Of a stretch of DNA of 64,000 nt, positions 1 through 8,800 are shown in pieces. Made by a program: the position numbers and the translations under genes. The number at the start of each line of letters is the position of its first letter. Position 1 is the stretch's first letter. Below the pieces are notes generated by a model. It did no database searches and had not been told where the DNA came from. It saw nothing but the letters and a program-made list of their open reading frames with translations. Origin of the DNA: Pseudoduganella lutea (GTDB lineage: Bacteria; Pseudomonadota; Gammaproteobacteria; Burkholderiales; Burkholderiaceae_D); assembly GCF_004209755.1 (NCBI RefSeq), contig NZ_CP035913.1, forward strand, positions 7,440,001 through 7,504,000, in the 5' to 3' direction.

Positions 1-1029
1 CCGATGCTGGGCGCCATCAGCGACAAGGTGGGCCGCCGGCCAGTGCTGCTGTATTCGATGGTGGGCATGTCGCTCAACTTCCTCGTCACCGCGCTGGCGC
101 CCACGCTGGGCTGGCTGCTGGCCGGGCGCGTCATCGGCGGGATGTCGGCGGCCAGCATGTCGGTGGCGTCGGCCTATGCGTCGGACGTGTCGACGCCGGA
201 CAACCGGGCAAAAAGCTTCGGCAAGATCGGCGCGGCGTTCGGCATGGGCTTCATCGCCGGTCCCATGCTGGGCGGCATCCTGGGCGGCATCGACCTGCAC
301 CTGCCGTTCTACGTGGCGGCCGGCATGGCGGCCGCCAATTTCATCTATGGCTGGTTCTTCCTGCCCGAATCGCTGCCGCCCGGCCGGCGCGGCGCATTCC
401 CCCTCCACAAGCTCAATCCACTGGGTGGCCTGATCAAGCTGTGGCGGCGCCACGAAACCCGCGGCCTGGTGGCCGTGTTCACGCTGGTGGCGCTGGCGCA
501 GACGATGCTGCACACCACGTGGGTGCTGTACACCACGTTCCGCTTCGGCTGGTCCACCACGCAGAACGGCATCGCCCTGTTCTGCGTGGGCGTGGCCAAC
601 GTGATCGTGCAGGCCGGCCTGCTCGGCATGCTGATGAAGCGCTTCGGCGAGGTACGGCTTTCACTGCTGGGACTAGGCTCCGGTGCCGTCACCTACTTGC
701 TGTACGGCCTGGCCACGCAGGGGTGGATGATGTATGTGCTCATCCTGTGCAACCTGCTGGCGTTCGCCGCCGGGCCAGCCCTGCAGGGCATCATCTCGAA
801 GGCCGCGCCCGCGACGGAACAGGGCGAGCTGATGGGTTCCCTGCAGGCGATCAACAGCGTGGGCGTGGTCCTCATGCCGCTGCTGGGCGGCTTCCTCCTG
901 GCGGAAGTGAGCCACCTGCCGCCCTCGGACTGGCGCATCGGCGTCACGTTCTTCGTCAGCGCCGTCATGCAGGTGGTGGCCATTCTCGTGGCACGGCGGT
1001 GGTTTCGGGATCATCATCGGGCGTTGTGA
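1..1029 (+). CDS. MFS transporter, drug-efflux type, 5' end missing
   Basis: Inner-membrane major facilitator superfamily transporter, resembling the TetA/Bcr drug:proton antiporter branch. The 342 visible residues open with [14 protein letters not shown], the motif A loop that normally joins transmembrane helices 2 and 3, so about the first 60 residues lie beyond the left edge. About ten further hydrophobic segments follow, with a charged cytoplasmic loop near residues 130-150 (PLHKLNP, RRHETRG). The substrate cannot be told from sequence. The next gene begins 123 bases downstream and has clearly different base composition, so the two are unlikely to be one unit. Confidence 0.88.
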   Translation, partial: PMLGAISDKVGRRPVLLYSMVGMSLNFLVTALAPTLGWLLAGRVIGGMSAASMSVASAYASDVSTPDNRAKSFGKIGAAFGMGFIAGPMLGGILGGIDLHLPFYVAAGMAAANFIYGWFFLPESLPPGRRGAFPLHKLNPLGGLIKLWRRHETRGLVAVFTLVALAQTMLHTTWVLYTTFRFGWSTTQNGIALFCVGVANVIVQAGLLGMLMKRFGEVRLSLLGLGSGAVTYLLYGLATQGWMMYVLILCNLLAFAAGPALQGIISKAAPATEQGELMGSLQAINSVGVVLMPLLGGFLLAEVSHLPPSDWRIGVTFFVSAVMQVVAILVARRWFRDHHRAL

Positions 1030-1152
1030 CGTGATCCGGGCTTTATAGCCATCGTTATTCTGGTCTGGGCTTTCCCCAATGGTGGAATGGAGCGCGAATT
1101 TACCATCCAGCCCCGCCATGTCAATCTGGTTTTTGCTCCTGGGAGATTTTAC

Positions 1153-2652
1153 GTGAAATTTTCAGCACGTCTCTTGCGCTCCGTGCTTGTTGGGGCATGG
1201 GCGGTCGGAATGGCGTTCCAATGTGCCGCCGAGCAAGCGCCGTCTGATGTTGAGGCGCTAATGAGCAACAACAGATGGAAGGAGGCATCGCGGGCAATTT
1301 TTCTGGAAGCAAAGTCCGCGAACAAATTTGAGTGGTCTATTCCGGCCGGACAGGCAAACGCCGGTTTCCTTGATGATGCCTTGGATACGATCGCCGGAAT
1401 GCATCCAAACACGCAGTCGAGCGCACTTCTGGCTCTTGTTGCAGATGTTCCGTCAATTCCGCCGAAACGTTCGGTCGAGTTGGTTCAGCGAGCACTTGCG
1501 TTGGCCCGGACGATGTCTGGGAAATCAGCGAATTATATAAAGTCCGGGGAATTGGCCAAGGTTGCTTTATTCTATTCGAGGCAGAGAGCAGAGCCGGATG
1601 CAAAAACGATCTTTGAAGAAGCCCTGAAAGCAGCTGAAAAAGGAGCGGATGAAGATGATAGTGGCGGCTACAGGCAAATTTCAGAAGCGCTAGTGCGTGA
1701 TCCGAAGGGTAGCCGGGACTGGATGGTTGTGCTTGTGGCCAAGCACCTTCAGCGGCAAGGGAAAAACGCCAATTCCGCGTTCGCGTACAGGGATTTGGCC
1801 GAAGTCGCCATTCGCCATACCAACCGTCAAATGGCATCGGAACTGATTGAGTCAGGAATTTCTGCGGCGAAAAACATCAGCCGAGAATCTATGCGGAAAT
1901 CAGCTCTTGAAGGGTTGGCAAATGTTGCAGTCGAGGCGGGATACACAAAAGGGCTGCCCAAAACCTCTCCTTATACGCAGGCCATTCAAGAGGCGCGTGC
2001 AGGTAATCCACAAAGAGCCCTTGCTATTGCTTCTGCACTCTCTGAGAACTTGTACGTTGACCACGGGCAGGAGTTGCATAGGCGCGTTTTCGATGATGCC
2101 GTGAAAAGGGAGGACTTGAAAACGGCACTCTATCTTGGTGAGCATCCGATTCGGCCAGTTTCCTGGATACAGGCCAACGCGTGGAGACAGATTGCGGAAT
2201 TGCAGGTTAAGAAGGGGACAAAACAGGATGCTGCTGGCAGCTATCTTCGGGCGTCACAAACAATCTCCGGCAGCCCGGAAGCGGTTCGTTACCTCGAGGA
2301 AGTCGAGACCACGCTGATTCTTGGAGGGTCCATGCGTCAGAACGGGTTCGAGGCACAAGGCCGAAAGACGACTCTTGGTGCAATAGCCATGATCGACTTG
2401 ATTCCGGGGCGTCGAACCGATGACCGGGCAAGGGCCGCCACCTTACTTGCTGAAGCTCTTTGGCGCTATGGCATGTACTCCGAGGCGAAACAGCAAGCTC
2501 TTCGCGCCTACCGTGAAGCTAGCGGGTATAGCGACAAGAACGGGATGGAAAAAGCTCGCCTGCTTTCTGGACTAGGGCAAGCTGCTTCGACATTCATTAC
2601 CAAGGCCAGTGACCAAAGAGGCGAACGCAATAACTCGAAGGCAACCAAATAG
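1153..2652 (+). CDS. Exported helical-repeat protein, unknown function
   Basis: No family recognised. A GTG start at 1153 is preferred over the in-frame ATG at 1087: it follows GGGAG by a normal spacing and puts a signal peptide (VKFSARLLRSVLVGAWAVG, cleavage near CAAEQA) at the very N-terminus. The mature ~470 residues are almost all alpha-helical with Ala/Leu/Arg-rich segments reminiscent of TPR or Sel1-like repeats, suggesting a periplasmic scaffold (inference). The DNA is much richer in A+T and rare codons than the MFS gene before it. This gene opens a patch of three genes with that composition, which suggests horizontal acquisition. Confidence 0.7.
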   Translation: MKFSARLLRSVLVGAWAVGMAFQCAAEQAPSDVEALMSNNRWKEASRAIFLEAKSANKFEWSIPAGQANAGFLDDALDTIAGMHPNTQSSALLALVADVPSIPPKRSVELVQRALALARTMSGKSANYIKSGELAKVALFYSRQRAEPDAKTIFEEALKAAEKGADEDDSGGYRQISEALVRDPKGSRDWMVVLVAKHLQRQGKNANSAFAYRDLAEVAIRHTNRQMASELIESGISAAKNISRESMRKSALEGLANVAVEAGYTKGLPKTSPYTQAIQEARAGNPQRALAIASALSENLYVDHGQELHRRVFDDAVKREDLKTALYLGEHPIRPVSWIQANAWRQIAELQVKKGTKQDAAGSYLRASQTISGSPEAVRYLEEVETTLILGGSMRQNGFEAQGRKTTLGAIAMIDLIPGRRTDDRARAATLLAEALWRYGMYSEAKQQALRAYREASGYSDKNGMEKARLLSGLGQAASTFITKASDQRGERNNSKATK

Positions 2653-2793
2653 TGGTTGCGCGCCATTAGTCAGGAGCAATCGTTCGAAGATTGAGGGTAA
2701 CGGAGCCTAATGACAAATTTAATTCTTGAAAAGTCCCATCGAGTTCCTCGGCATAACTTGGTGAGTCGAATCGCTTGTCGGGAAGGAGTTTCG

Positions 2794-3090
2794 ATGGAAC
2801 CTGAAGTAAAACGTGACTTGAAAGAGTTGCTGGACGTTCCCGAATCGGCGCTCTGGTATGAGTATGCGGCCGGGGCGGCACGCGACATCATTGAAGAAGA
2901 GCCAGAAGAGATACTGCGGTGGCTTCTTGATGAGTGCGCCGACTTCAACGCAAACATGCAAGAACACTTGGCTTATATCCTTTGTGACGAGCCAGGCTCG
3001 TTTGAGCATGAAATTCTCGTTCGATTGTCCAAGTCCGGCAATGAAGGCGTGGCCTGGAGAGCCAACGAGGCACTTAACTATTACCGATAA
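2794..3090 (+). CDS. Small acidic helical protein, unknown
   Basis: A 98-residue cytoplasmic protein without a signal peptide. The start at 2794 is chosen because GGAAGGAG lies just upstream; the open frame extends to an ATG at 2710 that has no such site. The sequence is acidic and helical (KRDLKELLDVPE, DIIEEEPEEILRWLLDEC) and ends in a HEAT-like helix (GVAWRANEALNYY). Small acidic HEAT-like proteins of this kind are common among immunity proteins of polymorphic toxins, but no toxin gene is visible here, so that is only a guess. Confidence 0.6.
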   Translation: MEPEVKRDLKELLDVPESALWYEYAAGAARDIIEEEPEEILRWLLDECADFNANMQEHLAYILCDEPGSFEHEILVRLSKSGNEGVAWRANEALNYYR

Positions 3091-3210
3091 GCTTCAGGAA
3101 ATGGTCTCCGAACTCGGCATTTCTAGATGGCCGGTTTGGGGTGGGAGCTGCGCTATACCGGACGGCATCAATCGTCAAAAGCGGACCTATTTGGCGACAC
3201 AAGAGGGCTT

Positions 3211-3441
3211 ATGCAAGTTACCGAAGAAGAGTGCTTGAAGATTGCGGAAGACTATCTATCGTCGCTTGCCGTTGAGTATCTGCGCCCTGGCCATACCGGG
3301 TTCAGGGATAGCTGTCGATGGGAAGCCATTTTCCGTATTCCGGAAGTGATGGACCCTGCGGTTGCAGCGGTAGACCCGCCTGATGTTCGCGTATGGGTAA
3401 GCCTCGTGGACCGTAAAGTCCAATGGATTCATCAGATGTAA
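3211..3441 (+). CDS. Small hypothetical protein, immunity-like
   Basis: About 76 residues if started at the ATG at 3211, which has GAGG a few bases upstream; the same frame is open to 3127. It begins with a helix (TEEECLKIAEDYLSS) and ends in beta-like segments (DVRVWVSLVDRKVQWI). That alpha-then-beta layout with a Trp-rich end resembles small immunity or DUF-type proteins found beside toxin genes, but the family is not recognised. It sits 120 bases after the previous small gene, in the same lower-GC patch. Confidence 0.5.
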   Translation: MQVTEEECLKIAEDYLSSLAVEYLRPGHTGFRDSCRWEAIFRIPEVMDPAVAAVDPPDVRVWVSLVDRKVQWIHQM

Positions 3442-3774
3442 ACGTCTGGTATGGGGCAATGGCTCAATGACGAGTACTTCGAATTACTTTCAATCCCCGA
3501 CTTGCCTGACTGCTATGCAGTCGCTTGCCGCCCCGGATAGCTTGCCTGGGGCGGCGTTGCAGTCGCCTCAATCGTTGTTCTGTCGATTGCTGCCGTCAGG
3601 CTGCGTGAGCCTGGACGCGGATTGAACGGTTCAGATCGCGAAGCGCGCCAGGATACAAGACGGGCCCGATGGCGTGGACGATTGATCGATATACTGATTC
3701 GGTGCCCGCATTGGGCAATAGCAAAATGCAAGGAACGGCAGTCATCGGTCAAAAGCGTTCATGGCACATCGGGA
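3442..3774. other. Intergenic stretch with a stem-loop
   Basis: No gene is supported here. At 3527-3555 there is an inverted repeat with 8-base arms (GCCGCCCC and GGGGCGGC) around a 13-base loop. It could end transcription from the small genes upstream, although no T-run follows. The end of the stretch is an open frame (from 3622) that may or may not be the N-terminus of the next gene. Confidence 0.4.
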
Positions 3775-4131
3775 ATGCTGTTCAGCGACATGTTCAAGCT
3801 CCCGGCATTCGGGCAAAACGGTTTGGAAAACAAGGCGGCGTGGATGGGTGGATTTTCAAATGAATTGCGTACTGCCAAGAGAACAGTGCGCATCTGTATC
3901 CTGATGGCGATGGTGCTGGTCGGACTGGGGATCAATGCGCTGGTTTCTGAACACGCCAGCCCATTTGGCCGGGGACTAAGCGGCATGCTTCGCCAGGTCC
4001 TGTTCACCCACTTTGGTGCGGCTGGCCTTGCTGCCCTGTGGATCGCGCTGGCAATGGTCCCGCTCTTTTTTGCACGGTTGATATGGCGTCACACGGCTCG
4101 TGCTCCCCGCGATCGCTGGTGGCGGAACTGA
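3775..4131 (+). CDS. Small two-helix membrane protein, unknown
   Basis: About 118 residues from an ATG at 3775; the frame is open back to 3622 but the upstream part is Arg-rich and looks non-coding. Two strong hydrophobic segments are visible: one near residues 41-56 (ICILMAMVLVGLGINALV) and one near 83-103 (GAAGLAALWIALAMVPLFF). The tail is basic (RLIWRHTARAPRDRWWRN). It looks like an inner-membrane protein of unknown role. The start is uncertain because no clear ribosome binding site is present. Confidence 0.45.
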   Translation: MLFSDMFKLPAFGQNGLENKAAWMGGFSNELRTAKRTVRICILMAMVLVGLGINALVSEHASPFGRGLSGMLRQVLFTHFGAAGLAALWIALAMVPLFFARLIWRHTARAPRDRWWRN

Positions 4132-4213
4132 TAAAAACTGCTGGCGCCATGGATTCCGACGGACCGGCCGTCGGAATCCATGAAAGGCGCACGCAATGGG
4201 GCGCGCCTGCGCG

Positions 4214-5149
4214 TCACGCGCTGTTCGTAAGCCACGTAAGCAGCACGGTAATCGTGGCGATCGACAGCACCGTCGAGACGAGGACGCTGCCCGCCACACC
4301 GTCCGCCTTGCGCCCGTACAGATTGGCCAGCATGAATGGCCCGGTACCTGTCGGCAGCGCGGCCAGGATCACGGCGATCGCCGTCAGCGCCGGTGGCAAG
4401 CGGAAAACCCAATGGGCTAGCACCCACGTGAGAAGCGGCTGGCCGACAAGCTTCAGCACGACCTGGATACCCAGGCCGGTCATATCGGGCCGCGCTCTTG
4501 GTTCCGCCAGGAACAGGCCGAGCGACACCAGCGCGCACGGGCTGGCCGCGCTGGCAAGCAGTGTCACGAAGCGCTCCGCCCCGGCAGGCAGGGGCGGCCC
4601 GGCGTATGCATACAGAGCCCCCAGCGCCGGCGCGACGAGCATCGGGTTCCTGGCCAGCGACGCGCCTACCCGGGCAAGGATCGCGCGTGTGCCGCCGGTG
4701 CCAAGGCCGAACTCGAGAACCGCCAGGGCCATCGCGAACAGGGCGCAGACGGTCAGGATGGCGGCAATCGTCACTGGCGTCATGCTGTCCGCACCGAACG
4801 CTGCCATACAGAGCGGAAAGCCGATAAAGCCCACGTTGGCGTAGGCGGCGTTCAAGCCTTCCAGGCTCGCGTCGGCCAGCGCGCCGCCGCGCAGCCGCCG
4901 CCAGGCCACGGTGCTCGCGAAGATGGCCGCGCTGGCCAGTCCGAAGGCGGCGATGAAGCCCGGCATATCGAGCTGCCGCCAGGTGGCGCGGCTCATGATC
5001 TGGAACAGCAGCGCCGGCATGGCAAGATGGACGACGAAATGGTTCATCTCGATTGCGGCGCCCGCCCCCATCCAGCCGGCCCGGCGCGCCAGCCAGCCCG
5101 CGCCGACCAGGCCGAAAACGGGCAGCACGACCGCGAACAGTACGGCCAT
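4214..5149 (-). CDS. AEC-family permease (auxin efflux carrier type)
   Basis: Inner-membrane transporter of the AEC family, whose bacterial members move organic acids such as malonate or malate. The 311 residues form about ten transmembrane segments in two bundles, with the family's conserved Asn/Gly-rich turns (NAAYANVGFIGFP) and the C-terminal ALPTGTGPFMLA segment. The ATG at 5149 is used because it lies one base after the stop of the upstream hydrolase gene, so the two genes form a coupled operon; an open frame extends to 5191 inside that hydrolase gene. The substrate is not determinable. Confidence 0.85.
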   Translation of the reverse strand: MAVLFAVVLPVFGLVGAGWLARRAGWMGAGAAIEMNHFVVHLAMPALLFQIMSRATWRQLDMPGFIAAFGLASAAIFASTVAWRRLRGGALADASLEGLNAAYANVGFIGFPLCMAAFGADSMTPVTIAAILTVCALFAMALAVLEFGLGTGGTRAILARVGASLARNPMLVAPALGALYAYAGPPLPAGAERFVTLLASAASPCALVSLGLFLAEPRARPDMTGLGIQVVLKLVGQPLLTWVLAHWVFRLPPALTAIAVILAALPTGTGPFMLANLYGRKADGVAGSVLVSTVLSIATITVLLTWLTNSA

Positions 5150-5150
5150 G

Positions 5151-6041
5151 TCAGCCAGCCCAGCCGGCCAGGAACGACAGCAGTTCGGCATTCACGCGGC
5201 CCGGCTGCTCTTCCTGCGGCAGGTGGCCAGCCTGCGGAATCGAGACAGTGCGCAGGTCTTGCGCCATCTCCGCCCATACCGCTGCCATGTCGAACATCTT
5301 GCCGACGGCGTGGAAATCCTCGCCCCATAGCGCCAGCGTGGGACAGGCGATCTTCACGTGCGCATCCACCTTGTCCTGTGCCACGTCTTCGGCGATCGCG
5401 CGATAGTCCGACATCGCGCCGCGCAATGCGCCGGGGCGGCGGTACGCCGCCACGTAGTGCTCGAACGCAGCGCCCGAGATCGCCAGCGGGTCGTAGCACC
5501 AGTCGGAAAACAGGTGGCGCAGCCACAGGTCCTCGCGCCCGGCGATCAGCGCCTCCGGCAAGTCGGGCACCTGGTTGAAGATGAAGAACCAGTAGGCATT
5601 CGCCACCTCGGGGCTGAAGTCGCGGGCCACAATGCGGGTGGGCACGTTGTCCATTACCACGAGCCGGTCGAGCATGTCCGGATAGTCCTTGGCAAAGCGT
5701 GTCGCCACGCGCGCCCCGCGATCATGGCCGACCAGGGCGATCCTCGCGATGCGCAATTCGCGCAGCAACTCGCGCAGGTCGCGTGCCATGTTGCGCTTGT
5801 CGTACCCGCCGGCCGGCTTGTCCGTTTCGCCATAGCCGCGCAGGTCGGGGGCGATGACACGGAAGCGCTTGGCAAGCTCCGGCATCTGGAAGCGCCACGC
5901 AAAGCTGGTTTCCGGGAAGCCGTGCAGCAGCACCACCGGCGGCCCATCGCCGGCCTCGAGGTAGTGCTGGCGGATGCCGTTGGCCCGCAGGGTGTGATGC
6001 CTGACGTGGTGCGAAATGAAGTGATCCGGATCGATGCTCAT
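5151..6041 (-). CDS. Alpha/beta hydrolase, epoxide hydrolase/haloacetate dehalogenase-like
   Basis: Soluble 296-residue alpha/beta hydrolase. Visible motifs are the oxyanion segment HGFPET, DLRGYGETDKP, the nucleophile elbow GHDRGAR with catalytic Asp, a late Asp and the catalytic His in AGHLPQEE. An Asp nucleophile followed by RGAR is typical of epoxide hydrolases and fluoroacetate dehalogenases. In the dehalogenases a His-Trp pair in the cap binds halide; here the corresponding cap segment reads AYWFFIF, so dehalogenation is less likely (inference). The start at 6041 (MSIDPDHF) is preferred over 6095. It is transcribed ahead of the AEC permease gene, with one base between them. Confidence 0.8.
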   Translation of the reverse strand: MSIDPDHFISHHVRHHTLRANGIRQHYLEAGDGPPVVLLHGFPETSFAWRFQMPELAKRFRVIAPDLRGYGETDKPAGGYDKRNMARDLRELLRELRIARIALVGHDRGARVATRFAKDYPDMLDRLVVMDNVPTRIVARDFSPEVANAYWFFIFNQVPDLPEALIAGREDLWLRHLFSDWCYDPLAISGAAFEHYVAAYRRPGALRGAMSDYRAIAEDVAQDKVDAHVKIACPTLALWGEDFHAVGKMFDMAAVWAEMAQDLRTVSIPQAGHLPQEEQPGRVNAELLSFLAGWAG

Positions 6042-6236
6042 GATGGTTCCTGGAAGGGTCGGATGAACAGCGATTACAGCAGGCCACGCCAGCATGCGCG
6101 CATGCCATCGGGCCAGCTATGCGACTCCCTTATCCGACACCCCCGGGCCATCCCGTTCGGCGGACGAAACCGCGGCAGTGGATGCCTAGAATCCATCAGG
6201 TCATCGCATTCGCGTCCACTGCTACCTGGAATACCT

Positions 6237-7019
6237 ATGAGCGACCTTCACGATCCGCGGGCCGGGCATGCCGGCCCGCTCCCCGACGTCCAGCCCGGCG
6301 GACGCCGCGGCTTCCTGCGCGGCACGGCCACCGTGGCGCTGTCCTCCGTACTGCTGCCCTCGCAGGCTGCAGCATCCGGGCGGGAAACCCGGCAGGCACC
6401 CTTGCCAGCGGCAGCGTACCGCCCCGTGTATTTCACGCCGAACGAATGGGCCTTCATCCTGGCCGCGGTCGACCGCCTGATTCCGGACGACGGCAACGGC
6501 CCCGGTGGCGTGGCCGCCGGCGTGCCGGAATTTCTCGACAGGCAGATGGAGCTGCCCTACGGGCATGGCGCCTACTGGTACATGCAGGGGCCCTTCCACC
6601 CCGACAGCCCCGCAACGCTCGGCTACCAGTTGCGCCTGACCCCGCGCGAACTCTATCGTGCCGGCATCGCCGCCGCGGACCGGGCGAGCATGGCGCTGCA
6701 TGGCACCGCATTTGCAGGGCTGCGTGCCAACCAGCGCGACACGCTGCTGGCGGCCCTGGAACAGGGCAGCATCCCCCGCGACGGCAGCCTGGCCGCCGCG
6801 TTCTTCGCACTGCTGCTGAAGAATACCCGTGAAGGCTTCTTCGCCGATCCGATGTATGGCGGCAATCGCGGCATGGTGGCGTGGAAGATGATCGGCTTCC
6901 CCGGTGCGCGGGCCGATTTCACCGACTGGATCGACCAGCCGGGCAAGCCGTATCCCTACGGCCCGGTGGCCATCGATGGTTCGACGGGTTCGATAAGGTC
7001 GACGGGAGGGAAGTCATGA
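6237..7019 (+). CDS. Gluconate 2-dehydrogenase subunit 3 family protein (GMC dehydrogenase small subunit)
   Basis: A 260-residue exported small subunit of a membrane-bound GMC dehydrogenase. The N-terminus carries a twin-arginine signal (GGRRGFLRGTATVALSS) and is followed by the subunit 3 core starting at YFTPNEWAFILAAVDRLIP, with GGNRGMVAWKMIGFPG near the C-terminus. In this family the small subunit is folded with the catalytic subunit and carries it across the membrane through Tat. The ATG at 6237 is chosen; the much longer open frame upstream overlaps the divergent hydrolase gene. Its stop overlaps the start of the FAD subunit gene (ATGA). Confidence 0.88.
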   Translation: MSDLHDPRAGHAGPLPDVQPGGRRGFLRGTATVALSSVLLPSQAAASGRETRQAPLPAAAYRPVYFTPNEWAFILAAVDRLIPDDGNGPGGVAAGVPEFLDRQMELPYGHGAYWYMQGPFHPDSPATLGYQLRLTPRELYRAGIAAADRASMALHGTAFAGLRANQRDTLLAALEQGSIPRDGSLAAAFFALLLKNTREGFFADPMYGGNRGMVAWKMIGFPGARADFTDWIDQPGKPYPYGPVAIDGSTGSIRSTGGKS

Positions 7020-8800
7020 GCACGCCCGCCCGCCACAAGCCCGTCGATGCCGTGATCATCGGCTTTGGCTGGACCGGCTCGATCATGGCCAAGGAGCTGA
7101 CCGACGCCGGCCTCTCCGTCGTCGTGCTCGAACGGGGTCCGGCACGCGACACATCGCCCGATTTCGCCTACCCGCGCATTGCCGATGAGTTGAAGCACGC
7201 GATCCGTGGCGACCTGTGGCACCGCCTGTCCCGCGAAACCTTCACCGTGCGCCACAGGGTGGGCGACACCGCCGTGCCTTACCGGCAATATGGCTCGTTC
7301 GTGCTGGGCACGGGCACCGGCGGTGCCGGCGCGCACTGGAACGGCCAGCAATGGCGCGCCTCGCCGAACGACCTGCGCATCCGCAGCCTGTACGAGGAAC
7401 GCTACGGCAGGAAATTCATCCCGGCCGACATGACGATCCAGGACTATGGCATCGGTTTCGACGAGCTGGAACCGCATTTCGACCATTTCGAGAAGGTCGC
7501 CGGCGTGGCCGGCACCGCCGGCAACCTGCACGGCACGATCCAGCCGGGCGGCAATCCGTTCGAAGGCGCGCGCAGCAGCGATTATCCGAACCGCCCCTTG
7601 CCGCCCATCCTCAGCTCGCAGCTGTTTGCCAACGCGGCGCGCGAGCTGGGTTACCGGCCCTTCCCGGTGCCCGCGGCAAACAGTACGACCGCCTACACCA
7701 ACCCTTACGGCGTGCGCATGGGGCCGTGCAACCTGTGCGGTTTCTGCGAGGGGTTCGGCTGCTTCCTGTACTCGAAGGCGTCGCCGCAGACCACGATTCT
7801 GCCCGTGCTGAAAGGCCGCGCCAATCTGGAAGTGCGCCATGATGCCCACGTGACCCGCATCCTGCTCGACGCGGACCGCGAGCGGGCGACGGGCGTGCGC
7901 TACGTGGACGCCGCGGGTCGCGAAACGGACCAGCCCGCGTCGATGGTCGTCGTCGCGGCGTTCCAGTTGAACAGCGTGCGCCTGCTGCTGTTGTCCGGCA
8001 TCGGCACGCCCTACGATCCGCGCACCGGCAAGGGTACCGTGGGCAAGAACTTCGCCTACCAGATGGTGAGCACCACTTCGGCCTTCTTTGGCGAGGAGGT
8101 GGCGATGAACCCGTTCGTGGGCGCCGGCGCCGCCGGCCAGCAGGCCATCGACGAATTCAACGCGGACCATTTCGACCACGCGGGCAAGGGCTTCGTCGGC
8201 GGCGCCATGATCTTTGCCGGCGCGACGGGCGGCCGCCCGATCGCACAGATGCCGTTGCCGCCGGACGCGCCCAGGTGGGGCAGCGGATGGAAAAGCGCGG
8301 TGCGCCGGCATTACGCCCACTCGAGCAGCGTGGCCACGATGGGCTCGGTGATGGCCTACCGCGACCGCTACCTCGACCTCGATCCGACTTACCGCGATGC
8401 GTATGGCCAGCCGCTGCTGCGGATCACGTTCGACTGGCATCCGAATGAATACCGGATGACGGCCTTCACCTCGGCGCGCGCCGCCGCCATCGTCAGGGCG
8501 ATGCGGCCGCAGCGCATTGCCCAGCACGTGCTGCAGCCCGGCGATGCCTACGATGTACGCTATTACCAGTCGTCGCACACGACCGGCGGCGCGATCATCG
8601 GCACGCACCCCGCCAACAGTGTGCTGAACCGCTATTCGCAATGCTGGGACGTGCCGAACGTGTTTGTCCTGGGCGCTTCGTCGTTCCCGCAGAATATCGG
8701 CTACAACCCCACCGGCCTGGCGGTGGCCCTGGCGTACTTCGCCGCGGCGAAGATCCGCTCGGCATACCTGAAGGCTCCCGGCCCGCTGGTGTCCGCATGA
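7016..8800 (+). CDS. GMC family oxidoreductase, FAD subunit of periplasmic dehydrogenase
   Basis: A 594-residue flavoprotein catalytic subunit. It has an N-terminal dinucleotide-binding motif (GFGWTGSIMAKEL, with VVVLERG at the end of the second strand), the family segment GTGTGGAGAHWNGQQWR, and a C-terminal GMC domain with SSHTTGGAIIGTHP and NIGYNPTGLAVAL. Cysteines in GPCNLCGFCEGFGC match the conserved cluster of the gluconate/sorbitol dehydrogenase branch. It lacks its own signal peptide, consistent with export together with the Tat-bearing small subunit. It overlaps the small subunit gene by four bases and the cytochrome gene by four bases, so all three are translationally coupled. The sugar or alcohol substrate is not evident. 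Confidence 0.92.
   Translation: MSTPARHKPVDAVIIGFGWTGSIMAKELTDAGLSVVVLERGPARDTSPDFAYPRIADELKHAIRGDLWHRLSRETFTVRHRVGDTAVPYRQYGSFVLGTGTGGAGAHWNGQQWRASPNDLRIRSLYEERYGRKFIPADMTIQDYGIGFDELEPHFDHFEKVAGVAGTAGNLHGTIQPGGNPFEGARSSDYPNRPLPPILSSQLFANAARELGYRPFPVPAANSTTAYTNPYGVRMGPCNLCGFCEGFGCFLYSKASPQTTILPVLKGRANLEVRHDAHVTRILLDADRERATGVRYVDAAGRETDQPASMVVVAAFQLNSVRLLLLSGIGTPYDPRTGKGTVGKNFAYQMVSTTSAFFGEEVAMNPFVGAGAAGQQAIDEFNADHFDHAGKGFVGGAMIFAGATGGRPIAQMPLPPDAPRWGSGWKSAVRRHYAHSSSVATMGSVMAYRDRYLDLDPTYRDAYGQPLLRITFDWHPNEYRMTAFTSARAAAIVRAMRPQRIAQHVLQPGDAYDVRYYQSSHTTGGAIIGTHPANSVLNRYSQCWDVPNVFVLGASSFPQNIGYNPTGLAVALAYFAAAKIRSAYLKAPGPLVSA

Noticed and set aside
5151..6041. Fluoroacetate dehalogenase as a firm name for the alpha/beta hydrolase
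   Set aside because: The Asp nucleophile fits, but the halide-binding His-Trp of the cap appears replaced by Phe-Phe, so the general family name is safer.
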